A stretch of 64,000 nucleotides of DNA. Source: Oxyruncus cristatus. Lineage: Eukaryota > Chordata > Aves > Passeriformes > Cotingidae. The notes under the pieces are model-generated. The model ran no database searches. It was given only the letters and a program-made list of their open reading frames with translations, and had not been told where the DNA came from. Shown in pieces: positions 24,741 to 37,059 of this stretch; the first letter of the stretch is position 1; each line of letters opens with the position of its first letter. Both the position numbers and the translations under genes were made by a program. Where the stretch lies: the NCBI GenBank assembly GCA_013399855.1, contig VXAY01003218.1, positions 1,010,975-1,074,974 on the forward strand, given 5' to 3'.

Positions 24741-26854
24741 CTGTCCCAAAAGCACCACAAAACCCACCATCAGCTTAGATCAGCTGACAATCTGGAAGAT
24801 GTTGGGGCTCTTCCTCGCAGACACATCAAATACAACCCTGACACCCCCCTCCAGCCACGCTCACAAACCGTCACTAACCTCAAACACCCCTGGTTTTGCT
24901 GCTGCTTCTCGGGCTCAGAGCAAAGACTGGTGGAGCACAAGCAGCAGTGCTTAAAACTACTTTTTTTTACAATCACACCTAAAAATATCATCTTCTACTC
25001 AACTTCTTCTCAAAGTTTGTGGCACAGTGAGCTGGAAATAACAGAGACTCGATTTATATTTAAAAGCAGGTAAATACCACGCCAAAGAACCAGATCCAGT
25101 CTCTGTGTCTGCTCCAAAATGTTAAGTTGGGTAAAACGTGTGTCACTCATGGGAGAAGCTTCCAGATGGCTCCTGCCACCTTCTTTTCCGATGTACAGAA
25201 GTGCTGAGTGCCTGCAGACACAAGTGAGCCCCCTGAAAATTTGGGGAGAGCACTAAAACAGCCAGCTCCCTGAAAAATTAAGTACTAGGTCTGTCAAGCC
25301 ACAGATTAACAGCCATAAGTCCTCACGCATGAAAGCAAACACCACGACCTCTCCCAGGATCTCAGCAGGAAGATCAGCTGAGTGGTGCCTGCACAGCGCT
25401 TTGTAGCTTGGCAGGTGTACAGGAAATCTCAGAAGGAAAGAAAGAAACCCAAACAACAAATCTGGCGCTTCCTACTAAATGAAGCCAATAGAAAATATAC
25501 CTAAGAGCTGCCTTTCCAACCTGGGGGAGGCATCAGTGATGAGTTCAGGGCTCCAGATCCATGAACCTCCTCAGCTCACACATAAGCTTATAGGGTACAA
25601 AGCTGTGCTTGCTTTGCCTACAAGGGTGAACAGCAGCTGGTAGCTGTGGGCTTTGCAACTATTTTCGAGCCTGCATAGAGGGCAAACATGGACACAACAA
25701 AGTTTAGTTCAGCAGGTGAACATGGGCAGTGCTTAGAAACCATTCCCACTTGCCTCCAGGTTCCCTTATTCCATTTCCATGGCCCCCAACCCCTTCTCTC
25801 CTCTTGCAGGATACACCTGAGCTGCTCAACAGAACATCCAAAGAGAGGAAAAACATGTTTTCTTTAGCTGAATTCACAAAAAAAAATAAAAGAAAGAAAG
25901 AAAAAAAAAGAGACCTCATCCATTTTAGCTGCAGTTTTCTCAAAATGGCAACTTGAGGCAGACACTCTGCATGGAAACTTCAATCTGGACAGCTGAAGGC
26001 TGGCAAAGCCTCCTCTGCAACTGCAAACAGTGGAAAGTGTCTGGCAGACTAAATTACAGTGATATTGCTTTACAGAATACCCCTAAAGAGCAAAATAACC
26101 TTTTTTCCTTTCATTTGCACAGACCTTGCCGTTAAATCTTTGCCTGGGAATGAAGAAAACTTGCCTTTCCTCTACTGTGACCACTACAATATGTGGAATA
26201 TCAAGTGAAAATACATAGGGGTTCTCTATATCATGTCCTATAAAAGCAAGCTGGTCTTTAGACAACGTTCACCCAAAGGTGTTTAACATCCCCAACGCTG
26301 CTTCAAGAATCAGGTCTTCAGTTATCAACGTCACGACAAAACCCTGCGGAGAACCCCAGCACAAGCAGCAACTGTGGTTTCATGCACAGGAAGGAAACAT
26401 CATGTGAAGCTTTAAAAAACCCTTCCTGAGACAAGAGATGAGAAGGGCTGAAGAAGAGGGGTAAGACGGATGCCAACGGGTGGGATGGTGGTGGCATCTT
26501 TTCTAAGTTTGAAGAAGTGATACCCATCTATCTCTGAAAAGAGCAAGGAAAAGCTCCTTGGCAGGCAGCAAGTTTCCACATATGGCCCACGAGGATGATT
26601 TTTTTTAGCTGGAATCCCAAGCACACAGAACTGAAGACCACTAGTAAATCCAGGAAGGCATTACTCCAGCGACTGGGCCATCCCAGGAAGTGAGCAGGGA
26701 TCTGGTGTGCACAGACAGAGACAGCTTTCGAGCTCCTCAAAACCTGCAGCTTCTCTCACCTGGAACATAAACCTTCAGGGGAAATCCCAGATGTTTTTAT
26801 AATATAAAGAGGCTGTAGGCACCTTTTTTCTAAGGTTGGATGTGAAAGCATTTA

Positions 26855-27244
26855 GTGACAGGCTGAGAGAGCTGGGATTGTTCAGCCTGGAGAACAGAAG
26901 GCTTCAGGGAAACCTTACTGCAGCCTTTCACTACCTTAAGGGGGCCTATAAAAAGGAAGGTGAGGGCAGACAGTGATAGGACCAGGGGGATCAGTTTTGA
27001 TCAGGGTTAGATCATATGTTAGGAAGAAATTCTTTACTCAGACAGTAGCGAAGCAATACAAGAGGTTTCCCAGAGAAGCTGTGGCTGCCCCTGGATCCCT
27101 GGAAGTGTCCAAGGCCAGGTTGGACGGGGCTTGGAGCAACCTGGGCTGGTGGAAGGAGTCCCTGCCCATGGCGAGGGGTGGAACTGGATGAGCTTTAATG
27201 TCCCTTCCAACCCCTTATGCTGTGTGATTCTATGACTCCGTGAT
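26855..27244 (+). mobile_element. CR1 LINE 3' fragment (~390 bp)
   Basis: GGCTGAGAGAGCTGGGATTG, TTCAGCCTGGAGAACAGAAGG, then AAGGGGGCCTATAAAAAGGA, the AGAAGCTGTGGCTGCCCCTGG block and a tail ending TGATTCTATGACTC. The first part is the end of the CR1 reverse-transcriptase frame. The 5' edge is approximate. Confidence 0.9.
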
Positions 27245-29323
27245 CACGAGTGCTGAAAGGTCCAGCTGGTCCCTGGCACGTCCCTCACTCATTAAGAGTG
27301 CCTGGCTGGGACCCACCAGCACAGCACGGCTGGAGCTGCTGCAGAGGCCTGGCCCCGCTCTGAGGTTTGGCACAGGCTGCTTCTCCCGGGCCTGCCACAA
27401 CCTGGTCCTGTGCCTTTGTTTCTCTGGACCTCTGCTTTATCTCTGCATGTTTTTCCTGCTTAAACAGTAAACAACCAAGTACAAGGACTGCTTTGCCCTG
27501 TTTGTACCATGAACACCCTTTGTGAGCACCAACACGTCCACCAGACAGCAACCAACGTGAAATTCAGGCGCAAATGGCCTCTTCTGTGCAATACAGAAGG
27601 GACCTGGAAAAACAGCAGCATTTTTGGGAGCTGTGAATGGATTGTCTTACACCAATACCAGTGATCTCCTTACAAGTCCACTATGGCTTGAAAAGGCTTC
27701 ACCAGTGCTGATGGTGTCAGTGGAGAGCCCACAAACAGCCCAGGCACTGATGTGGGTGGTTTTTCTCGGCAGAAACTGGTAACGGGGAGGAGGCACCATG
27801 TTCACTGTGCCAGCAGTAGAAAAAACAACCTGAAGATCAGCTGACACGCTCACTTTGCATAAATCCTAAAAGCAGAACTAATTCTGAAGGACAGACCATG
27901 GCTTGCTCCTGGGAATACACAGGAGGCAGGGAACAAGCCAGAAACCTGCTGCTCTTTTCCAGGGAGGAGCGGGATTGCTGCACCCATCTCTGCAGCTGTC
28001 CCAGCCTCGGGTAGTGCAGTGCCAGGTGTGCTCTGAGGAACCCCAAAGGAGCACACGCTGCTCTGACCTACAGGGCTGGCACAGCACCCTCTGAGATGCC
28101 AGAGTGTGACCACAGAACCGCAGCAAACACGTACGCCGCGGTCGTGCTCTGACAGCTCATGTGGTGCCTCCTCCCATCCACATCCAAAAAAACTGCCTGA
28201 GACCCACTCGGCTGGTTGGGCCCTGAACAGGGACTGCACAGAAACACTGAACATGTCACCCATAACATGGTTGTCACCCTCTGTAGCACCTGCCCACTCC
28301 TTAGGAACCATGCTGCTCAGGGCACAGCAGCACAGGATAGAATCAACCTCACCACCACCACCATCAAAAAGTTCCTTTTAATTCCTGCTTCTGCACTAGA
28401 AAATTTATTTGGAAAATAATTACCCTACTCCCGATTTCATTTATTTCCCAGATGAATTTCAGCACACAAAACCAATCTACATATTTTTGAAAACTATATT
28501 GCTTTTAACTTCTTGCTCATCTAACCAGAACAACCCAAGAGTCAGCATCGCTTTTGTTTTCTACTTCCTGCTACTTAGCTTTAAAAAAAATGCAATAAAA
28601 AAGATTCAGTAACTAAACAACTATAACACTGCAATGACCTAAATATTTAGGCTTAAAGCTTCAGTACTTTCCAAAGTGTAAGAGCAACTGCTCGTGTCAG
28701 ACCTGTTAACTCCTCATGGATGCATGAAGATTAAAGGCTTATTATTTCAAGAATTAACACTTAATTAAACACCTAGAGAAACTAATTCACCAAAATCTTA
28801 GCCTTTACATACCAAGATAAGCGTCAGTACAAAATCAGCAGCAAGCTTTTTTTATATGTAAGACTAGTAAAAAGATACAGGATGAAGTTTTTAGGAGACC
28901 CAAGCAGGCAAACCCTTTCTTCACACAAGTTTGAGCCATTTGCACGAGCTTTAATCTTGCTTTGATCTAAGAGTTGGCCTCATTTCATTAGTGTCCTTTA
29001 ACCACAAAAGAAAGGAAAACGCCTGCATGCGTGTTCCAAAACTTGAAACACTTTGAATTGTTCTGTGAGTGTGAAGAGCATGTTTACTCCATGCAAAGCT
29101 CTACTTTAAAAGCCCATTCCTTAAGGATATCATCCTTCCCCACCTAGACACCGGCTTTGCAGCTGCCACTGCCCAAAGGCACCACCACCAAAGCACCCCA
29201 GTGCTTGCTTCTTCTCCTTTTAATATCCATGAAATCTCTATAAGATGCAAAGACTGTCTTACAATTTGTGGCCAAGCTGAATTAATTTAAGAACAATCAG
29301 CCTTCAAGATTTTGGAAAGTATC

Positions 29324-29369
29324 AAGTGCGGAGCCTGCTGCATACAAAAGTGCAGCAGGCTCCACACTT
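29324..29369. repeat. 19-bp near-perfect inverted repeat (hairpin)
   Basis: The arms at 29324-29342 and 29351-29369 pair at 18 of 19 positions around an 8-base loop (TACAAAAG). The stem core is GGAGCCTGCTGCA. It sits alone in NIBAN1 intron 1, outside any recognised repeat. Confidence 0.85.
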
Positions 29370-30650
29370 AAGAGTGTGCCTCTCAACTACAGATTTTTTG
29401 GCAAAGATGAGCCTATTTCTCACTTTTTCTATTGAGAAGAAGCTCTTTGTGCTGATACTTGTGCCCAATTCACCATTGCACGTAGTTTCTTCTACAGAAA
29501 CAGCAGAAAACTATGAAAAATGCCACATCTTCCCCTACCTCTGGTGGTTTCCCTTCCCTCACACTGCCCAAAAAAAGACTTTCTTTAGCAGAAAGAGGCC
29601 CCCTTTCGGTTTTCAAACCTGGTGATGAGCACATCATCTTTAAGGGTAGTTCTTGTGTAGAGTTTACTTTGGTTTAAGGGAGCATGAGACGATCCTGCTG
29701 AACAGGCAGGGAGAATAATCCAACTTCCCACACGCTCTGGTAGAAGGCAGAGCTGGGACACAAAATGGGTAACAGGGATTTCCGGGTTTAGGAAAACCTC
29801 AAGCCATTTACAGGAGGTAAATGAGATGTGATCACAGACAACTGGCAAAGTGAACAACAAAATCTCCTCCTGCTTTGATCAGGGAAATTCTTGGCTGTGC
29901 CTGCTGCAAGACAGCATGGCTGTAAACTTCCAAAATTGCTCGTGGTGCTTTTGAGGGGAGTTAATAAATGGGACTCTATGAGAAATGGAAGCTGAACAGA
30001 GAAGGTATATCCTGCCTTAATCTCCCAAAGCTGAAATTGGGAAGGTACCAAGGACAGTAAATTCTGTTCAAGTTGGGTGGTAAATAACTTTCCCATCAAT
30101 CACATCCCTGGATGCCTTTTGCTTGCATTCTGTTGAAACCTAAGAGAAAGTGCCTGGCCTCCTGAATTAAAGACTGTAAAAACCCAAGAGAAGCTGCCTC
30201 TCTCCTCTCCAGCACAGGCTGGCACCATTTATCAAAACTATAGGATGAAAATGTGCCACTGGCTCCAACAGCAACAACCTCTCTGAGCACTAAAACTTCT
30301 GAGAAAACAAGTAAAGCCAAAAGGATTTTCCTTCAAAATCTCATTTCTTAAGGTCTTCAATAACTTGGAAGCTTTGCAAGGTGCATAGAACAGAATCTCA
30401 TATACTTACTGAACTTCAAATTTCCTATGAGTTTTACTTCACTTTTTCATTCGGTGGGTATTTATGTCTGTTTGGATTGGACTGGATGGTACTGTCATGA
30501 ATTCTGGATTCAATACATGTTTGTAAAAGAAAATCCTGCTCTGCCTCTTCCACAGATTTTGGGAGTCACAGATAAATCCTATCAGCTTTTACCATAAACC
30601 CCAGAACATGAAAAGGAAAAGCAGCCTCGAAGGGTAAGTCCAGAGAGACT

Positions 30651-30800
30651 CACAGAATCATGGAGAGGTTTGGACTGGAATGGACCTTAAAGGTCATCTT
30701 GTTCCACCCCCTGCCATGGGCAGGGACACCTTCCACTAGCCCAGGTTGCTCCAAGCCCCGTCCAACCTGGCCTTGGACACTTCCAGGGATGGGGCACTCC
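30651..30800 (-). mobile_element. CR1 LINE 3' fragment
   Basis: CACAGAATCATGGAGAGGTTTGG to CTTCCAGGGATGGGGCACTC. This is the minus-strand orientation, sense with NIBAN1, within intron 1. Confidence 0.9.
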
Positions 30801-33683
30801 TGCTCTGTGTGATGCTGCAGCCACACTCACCAGTGGAAAACAGATAGGATTTCCCAAACACAGCACAGCTCAGCTTGTAACAGGCTGAGAGCAATGGCAG
30901 TAAGTGCAACCAGACTTGACAAAACTGTTACACTTGCAGTCTCACCCCAAATTAAAACCAGAAGGATACCCGGCACTTGAAAGCAGAAAATTCAACATTC
31001 GGCCTGAGTGCCTGTCCAGAAAAAGGCCAGCTTTTCCACAATTAATTCCAAGTCATTCTTCCATCCTCCAGCACACCCACTCACAGCTATGTGAACACTG
31101 GCTGAGAATGTCACTCCAGAGCTCTATCAGGCACTCGGGGTATCTCCCTCCGAGTCGGGGGGACTTATGTCCATACAACCGATGGAGTTTATTCAGATGG
31201 TTTCCTGTAAGGCCAGCAACCCATTTCCTCATCTTGTCTTTCAAGTAAAAGGCAAACCAGGCTCCTCCTCAGTCTCTAAAACATGACAGAATATCAGGAG
31301 TCTCTTCGCTTTTTCAAGTAAGCTGCACCTTGCAGGAACACACCTACGGTGTTTTATCACCATACAAATAACCCTCTGTCTTAATTCATACCACACTGAC
31401 ATTCACTGGCAGAACAAACGGCTAGCAAGAAACTTCTTACAGACATTAAGTAACAGCTTTCACTGTCAACTGAGAAGAAGAGCTGGAAAATCCGCTTGGA
31501 AGAGCATCCTAAACAGTGAGGGAACCCACCGGGTCCATCTCTGGGTGCCGCAGGGTCGCAGCACTGTCACTGTGCCCCTTGCCTGGGCTGTCCCATCTGC
31601 CTGGGTGAGGAAAGAGATGGAAAATAGGGAAGGAAGAAAGAGAAACTGCATTTAAACAAACAAATCAAAAGCCAGTGACTACAGGGCCTCATTCTCTGCA
31701 CGGCTGTATTTTTGTAGAAATGGGTGGATGGGATATGGTCAAGCACACTGAGCACCTTTAATAAAAAAACAACCTTCAGAGAAGTTCCTTGTCTTGTACA
31801 CTGAACTCTTTTGAAGATGCACCTGCTGAAATTACTGGTGTTGGGTGCTTGAAATGTCTCCACTTCTCCAAATTTAAAAACTATTTGTTCCCAACACACC
31901 ACACGTGACAGGGCAGAGCTGGGTCCCCCACTACTGCTGCTGACATTGCAGAAATGGAAGATCATCAAGACTTCAGGGCATTTCCACCTTCTGCCTGCTG
32001 TCAGATCCACTTCCTTGACTGTTCCTTTTCTAATATTAGAGAACCAAAGCATAAATTTTCCATCAGCAATGTTGAACCCTCCCGCACAATCTCTCAGAGC
32101 ACACTGGGCTGCTTTAACAGGCACTTCCACCTTATCCCCCGATTTCACAAGCTCATCCCAAGTCCGTAACAACCCTCTCCCACCCTGGACCACTCCCTGT
32201 TGGGTGCAGCACTTATTAGGCATCATTAGATGCCTAATTCACCCAATGAACACCTCCCATCATATGTTCAGCCCATGCCTCATCAAACTGAAAGCAGGAA
32301 TTTTTATAACAAACTCTTTTCACATGACCAACTCCCAGTCTCCTAATTATTCCTGCCATGTTTTAAACTCCAGTTCACTCACATCCTGAATAAACCTCGT
32401 GTCATCCCCCAAAACCCCCCCAAAGAAGGATTATCTCTGCCACAAGTCCTTGTTTTCAAGACCCCAGTCCAAAAACCTAAAGGAATTACTATAAAATTTT
32501 CATTTCAGAGGGCTTTAAATCATTTTACTGCTTACAATGTGTGTATATTTAAAACATCTTTTCGATCTTAAATAAATGGAAAAACGTATTTTTCCATAGG
32601 TATGGTTAGAAAAACAGGCTCATGCTGCACAGCACAGAAGACACTTTCGAAACTAAGGTTTCAGGACTACTAATGCTGCAGCACATGTGGTCTGGCTTTC
32701 TGCCCACTCCTCCTTGCTAAGCACTACGTGGCCTCCGACTCTCCCCTAAATATCCTCCACCCACCTTCTCCCCGTGGACACAAACTCTCCCCAGTGCTCA
32801 CAGGAGTCCCTGCTGACTCATTTTTCCATTACTGTACTGTGACAGTCATTTCCTTCAGGTAGGAATAACCAATATTGAGGGTTGACATTTTATTCACAAT
32901 TTCATCCCACAACAATGACCAATTTTCACTCATGTCTACTCAAAAAAGACAAAATATGCTGTGATGGTTTGCAAAGGGAGATATAAGTGGGGTTTCTTAA
33001 TTTTCAGGCTATAAAAACTGTTTTGCAAAGCATTTCCATGCCCAAATAAGTCTGTAGGCAGTTGATTCAGACTTCACAGGGATGATCCCTGCTCTCGCCA
33101 TTCCAAGCACAGCCTTACACGTATCACCCTGCAAGGACCACTTGAAAAAAAATCACACGCTGGCATCCTATATTCTCTTCTCAGGCACTATTTGCTGCAG
33201 GAAACACGCATCGTCAGGTCAATAATTTTGGTTGCTGACTTTCAGGTCATGATATCACCCAAGATATTGCCCCAGCTCTCAGTGCTTTGCAGTTTGGCTG
33301 GTTCAATCCCACCATTTCTTCCTTAAGAGCACAGAAGTGGAAAGTAGTTTTAGGTGGAAATCACAGCCTTTGGTTTCAGTAACAGAGACACCGTGTAGGA
33401 CGCCTTCCTGATTTTCCCTGGGATTCATTTCTCCAACTGGTCTGACAAAGCTCCAACTTACTCACCCACGGGGAACTAACAGCCAGCCAAGCGTCTCCCA
33501 GGCTCTCCCTGGGGGTGCCCACGCTGAGGGCCAGGCTCTTGATGGCTTATACAGACACCTATTTGAATGGGTTTACATATTTTAACATCATTTTACATAT
33601 CACACGATTTCTGCCCTCGTTTGGTTCTCCTCTCATCCCTCAAAGACTTCTGGAACTTAGAAAACCTGTAGAACTGTACTGTA

Positions 33684-33782
33684 TCACAGAATCGTGGAAT
33701 CATGGAATATCCTGAGTTGGAAGAGACCCACAAAGATCATCGAATCCAGCTCACGGCCCTGCACAGGACATCCACCCTTTAA
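33684..33782 (-). mobile_element. CR1 LINE 3' tail
   Basis: TCACAGAATCGTGGAATCATGG, GAGTTGGAAGAGACCC and GCCCTGCACAGGACATCC. It is the songbird-type variant in reverse. Confidence 0.85.
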
Positions 33783-35808
33783 CCCTCAGCCCCTCATTTC
33801 CATTCATTACATTGTGTTTTAGCTTAAATGTCGTCTAAATGAGCTACCAGGCTTTACAACACATTTAATTTCAGGCAAATTAAATTACCATTAGAGCAAC
33901 AAGAAATTCAATTACACTATCATGACAACAACCATGGACTAGACCAAACTCTCACTTGAGGTAATACTCAGGATTGAGGCTGATATTTGGGTCAGTCTGA
34001 GCAAGCATCCCAAAATGCATGAAGTCTGGAGAGTGTTGCTGGCTGTTGTCTCTGAGCAGGGTGTATGAGGCACATCCTTGGGCTTGTCTTACAATCCCCC
34101 TCCCCAGCACTATGGACTGACAGTTCTGCTGACAAAAAGCAGGTCTCTCCCTTCCCTTTTTACTGATGACACCCCTGCATCATCTTTGGAGGAAAAGAAC
34201 CCCAAAAGCTCCCAGCCCACCAGAAAGACACATCTGAGCTTTACAAAGCCAGCAAAAAATTGTGCTGCTTATTCCACCCACAGCCTTAGTGCTTCAGCCT
34301 GCTTCCTGTTACACCAAGAGGAGCTCAGCCCAGCTCACTCTGCAAACACATCACACCAAAGAGCGTCAGACAGACAAGCAAGGTCCGAGTCTTACAGACT
34401 CCAGCCTCAGCATCAACAGTAGGTTTGGTGAGCTGGCTGCATTGCACTCTGTTTCGATTTAAGATGCTCTTCCTGATTCCTTTTCCTTCTTGGAAGTGCT
34501 AATTCACAGACAGTCTCTGTACAAAGTGCCTCGTTAATTATTTTTCCAAGCAGGAGCTTACTGTGGGGGATCCTCACTTACAGTAAGCACAGCAGACACG
34601 CCAGGGGATGAGCACAGTGCTTTAATTCCTTTTTCCACAGTGATTTGGCTTTATCTCCTGCCTGTGCAGAGATGTGACAGGCAAACCAGAGCTGTGTCTG
34701 CAGAGCTGCACAGCCCCCAGCGTGGCAAAGGCCCCCTCCCTGTGAGCTGAGGGAAGTCTCAGACACACTTCACACGTAGGGATTTCCCAACCCTCCGGCA
34801 TGAGCTCCCAGTTCTAATTCTAGATGATGTCCAGGGCAAGGACTTGTGCAGTTTCCTCTTGCACAGCTGTGAAGAAACCAACAAGTTCCCTGAATTTCCT
34901 GATTTTTTTTTGCAGTAAATAGTCATCAGCCTTTTCAGCCGCTCACAACTCGGGGACCAGAAACGTAAAACGCTGAACTATGGAAATGCAATTCTGGCTG
35001 CAGCATAAGGATGAGTGTAAAGGAAAATAGAAATCCATGGGGATTGCACCCTCATGGCTCTGATGGGACTTAAAACCACACTCAACCAGACAGGAAAAAA
35101 TGACAGAGGGCACCATAGAAAAATCTCTGCACGTGAGGCCAGTAGCTTTGCTGACTGCTTTTTGGGTGGAAACCATTTAATAACTGGACACCTTTCCCAC
35201 TATGGGAATCTCTTGAAAGACCCACTGTGATTTCAGAAGAGTCCTGACAGAGGAGCAGTTCAACATTTGCACTCCCTCTAAACCACAAAAAAATCCCGGA
35301 GCAACAGAATCCAAGGACAAGCTGGGCTGTGGGCACCACCCAGGAGTCACCCTCCGGCCTGAATCCACGGGGTTTGATCTCCCAGTCCACAACAGAGAGG
35401 ACTCTGCAGGCTCCATATCCATAATACATGAAGTGCTGGAACTGGGCTTCCTTTTCTCATGCAAACTTTTACTTCACTTGTAAATCTCCAGCCTTAAAAT
35501 TTGCTTTGTAAATACTCTACCTGCTGCCTTACCGATAAGCAGCACAGGCAGACAGGCAAGAGTAAGATGTATTTCATATTTAACTACTCAAGTAACAAAA
35601 ATACCCCCTAAAATATAGATTTATGCTCTTTTCCTTCATAGTTTAGTAGCCATAAGCATAATTCAAAGTGGGTTTTTGTTTGTTTTCTCTTTCCTAACAT
35701 TTTAATGGGATAAAGGAATGTCCTTACACAATCTGAACAGTTTACCTAAATACTCACCTGCAGTGTTCCCACTGCCTGGAGCGAGCTTGGCGAAACTTCA
35801 GGCTGTAC

Positions 35809-35894
35809 GAATCACAGAATTCCAGAATATTCTGAGTTGGAAAGGACCCACAAGCCCAACTCTTAGCCCTGCACAGGACACCCCAAGAGTCCCA
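35809..35894 (-). mobile_element. CR1 LINE 3' tail next to the NIBAN1 CpG island
   Basis: GAATCACAGAATTCCAGAAT, TCTGAGTTGGAAAGGACCC and GCCCTGCACAGGACACCCC. It lies just inside intron 1 and ends where the CpG-rich block begins. Confidence 0.85.
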
Positions 35895-36212
35895 CCATGT
35901 GCCTGAGAGAGTACGGTCGGGATCTGATGTACCCTGGCAGACCTGGTGCCGTGGGAGCTGCGGGCGCTGGGGGATCGGGATCTGCTGTCACACGGGCGGA
36001 TTCAGCCGCATCGCTCCCACGCTCCCTGAAGTTTTTACCGTCTACTCACACTCCCTCAGCGGGAACTTTCAGCGCATCGCCGCTTAAAGAAGCGCTCCAA
36101 ACTCTGGGACGCGAAACTCAAAACACCGGACTCTGGGAGGCAGCGCAAACGCCGCCGTGCCCGGAGCCTGCCCGGCGGGCGGGATGCGCGGGGATGTTCG
36201 GGAGCGCTCCCG

Positions 36213-36213
36213 N
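36213..36213. other. Single ambiguous base
   Basis: One N in the GC-rich start of NIBAN1 intron 1. It does not touch coding sequence. Confidence 0.99.
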
Positions 36214-36289
36214 GCGGGGGCCCCCCCGCCGGCATTCCCGCCCGCATGCCCGGAGGCGGTGCCCCGCAGCCCCGCCGAGCCCCCCGTAC

Positions 36290-36344
36290 CTCGGATGTAG
36301 GTGCACTTGCTGTCGTCCAGCGGCGCGGAGGCAGAGCCGCCCAT
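36290..36344 (-). CDS. NIBAN1: NIBAN1 coding exon 1 (start codon)
   Basis: This is the first coding exon of Niban apoptosis regulator 1, a cytosolic, membrane-associated stress-response protein linked to ER-stress and translation control. It encodes 18 residues plus the first base of codon 19, beginning MGGSASAPLDDSKCTYIR. This closely matches the start of vertebrate NIBAN1 and differs from NIBAN2 and NIBAN3. The start codon sits in a strong Kozak context, with A at -3 and G at +4. Gly2 followed by Ser6 fits an N-myristoylation signal. The exon ends in a GT donor at 36289-36288 (phase 1). Its split Gly codon is completed by the first two bases of exon 2, which confirms the join. The exon lies inside a CpG island. 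Open reading continues past the donor for another 68 codons, but that is intron. Confidence 0.95.
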
Positions 36345-36640
36345 GGTGCGGCGGTGCGGGAGCGCGGCTGGAGCGGCGGCGGCCCCGCAGCNNNNNNNNN
36401 NCGCGCCGCCCCCTCGGCAGGCACCGCCCGCCGCCCCGCCCGGCCGGGGCTGCTCCTGCCGCTCCGGGGACAGCGGCCCCGGGGCCCTCGGCCTCCGGAC
36501 ACGCGGGTCCCGCGGTTTGCTTTGCCCCCGCGGCTGTTTCCTCTTCCCGCCGTCACTTTGTCACCCCCATCGCGAAATCCACGTCCCCCTGGAGACACGC
36601 GTAGACCCTGCAAAGTTTCCACATAGGCCGCTTTAAAACA
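36345..36640 (-). promoter_or_regulatory. NIBAN1: NIBAN1 5' UTR and CpG-island promoter
   Basis: The sequence immediately upstream of the NIBAN1 start is very GC- and CpG-rich. Overlapping CCGCCC-type GC boxes at about 36425-36442 read as GGGCGG on the gene strand. Together with the intronic side, the island spans roughly 35900-36610. A 10-base N run at 36392-36401 interrupts what should be 5' UTR. Further upstream, near 36632, the gene strand carries a TTTTAAAG stretch that could act as a weak TATA-like element, but no transcription start can be fixed from sequence alone. A TGACGG half-site near 36555 resembles a CRE/ATF half-site. That would suit a stress-responsive gene but is only suggestive. 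The island ends at a CR1 fragment. Confidence 0.7.
36392..36401. other. 10-base assembly gap in the NIBAN1 5' UTR
   Basis: The N run lies in the CpG island 47 bases upstream of the start codon. The true missing length may differ from ten. Confidence 0.97.
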
Positions 36641-36663
36641 CCGTGCCACGCTGAAGGCGGGTT

Positions 36664-36838
36664 GTCCAGAGAAGCTGTGGCTGCCCCTGGATCCCTGGAA
36701 GTGCCCAAGGCCAGGTTGAACAGGGCTTGGAGCAACCTGGGATAGTGGAAGGTGTCCTTGCCCATGGCAGGGGGCTTGGAATTGGATGATCTTTAAGATC
36801 GCTTCCAACTCAAACCATTCTGGGATTCTGGGATTCTA
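36664..36838 (+). mobile_element. CR1 LINE 3' fragment at the NIBAN1 promoter edge
   Basis: GTCCAGAGAAGCTGTGGCTG to a repeated GGGATTCTGGGATTCTAAG tail, about 175 bases with little divergence. It lies about 320 bases upstream of the NIBAN1 start codon, in reverse orientation to the gene, and marks the outer limit of the island. Confidence 0.92.
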
Positions 36839-37059
36839 AGTTGAGGATGCTTGGAATGATTTTACTCTGTAAAGAAAACGAATTGCTTGGTAACTCTTCA
36901 TTAACAAAGCTCATGGGATGCAGAGAGAGCACACAAGTCAACCACTTGCTGTCTATCCCAACACAAAATCTGGGATGCACCACACAGAGAATATGGAGTT
37001 ACAAACTAGTTTGTGTTTGAGGTTATTTCCAGAGGATGCATAGCTGTATTGGTTGTGCT

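Larger units (their letters stand above)
9698..36289 (-). other. NIBAN1: NIBAN1 intron 1 (26.6 kb)
   Basis: The first intron occupies over 40% of the window. It carries CR1 fragments (9795-10158, 11749-11917, 13521-13596, 24342-24595, 24615-24740, 26855-27244, 30651-30800, 33684-33782 and 35809-35894), the second 73-bp repeat copy (11332-11404), two inverted repeats and a compound microsatellite near 17.65 kb. No other coding exon, pseudogene or structured RNA could be supported. Long first introns commonly hold enhancers, but none can be pinpointed without comparative data. The stretches 14.0-17.6 kb, 18-24.3 kb and 27.3-30.6 kb look like unique sequence. Confidence 0.85.

Noticed and set aside
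32959..33010. TGTGATGGTTTGCAAAGG resembling the start of an avian ERVL LTR
   Set aside because: No LTR body, polyadenylation signal or CA end follows at a suitable distance. It could be a tiny remnant but cannot be supported.
33295..33315. GGTTCAATCC, similar to a tRNA T-arm (B box)
   Set aside because: There is no matching A box, acceptor stem or anticodon arm around it.
36056..36808. 250-codon minus-strand ORF across the NIBAN1 CpG island, and overlapping 86- and 235-codon frames
   Set aside because: They read through intron 1, N runs and CR1. Only the 55 bases of exon 1 match a real protein. GC-rich DNA has few stops.
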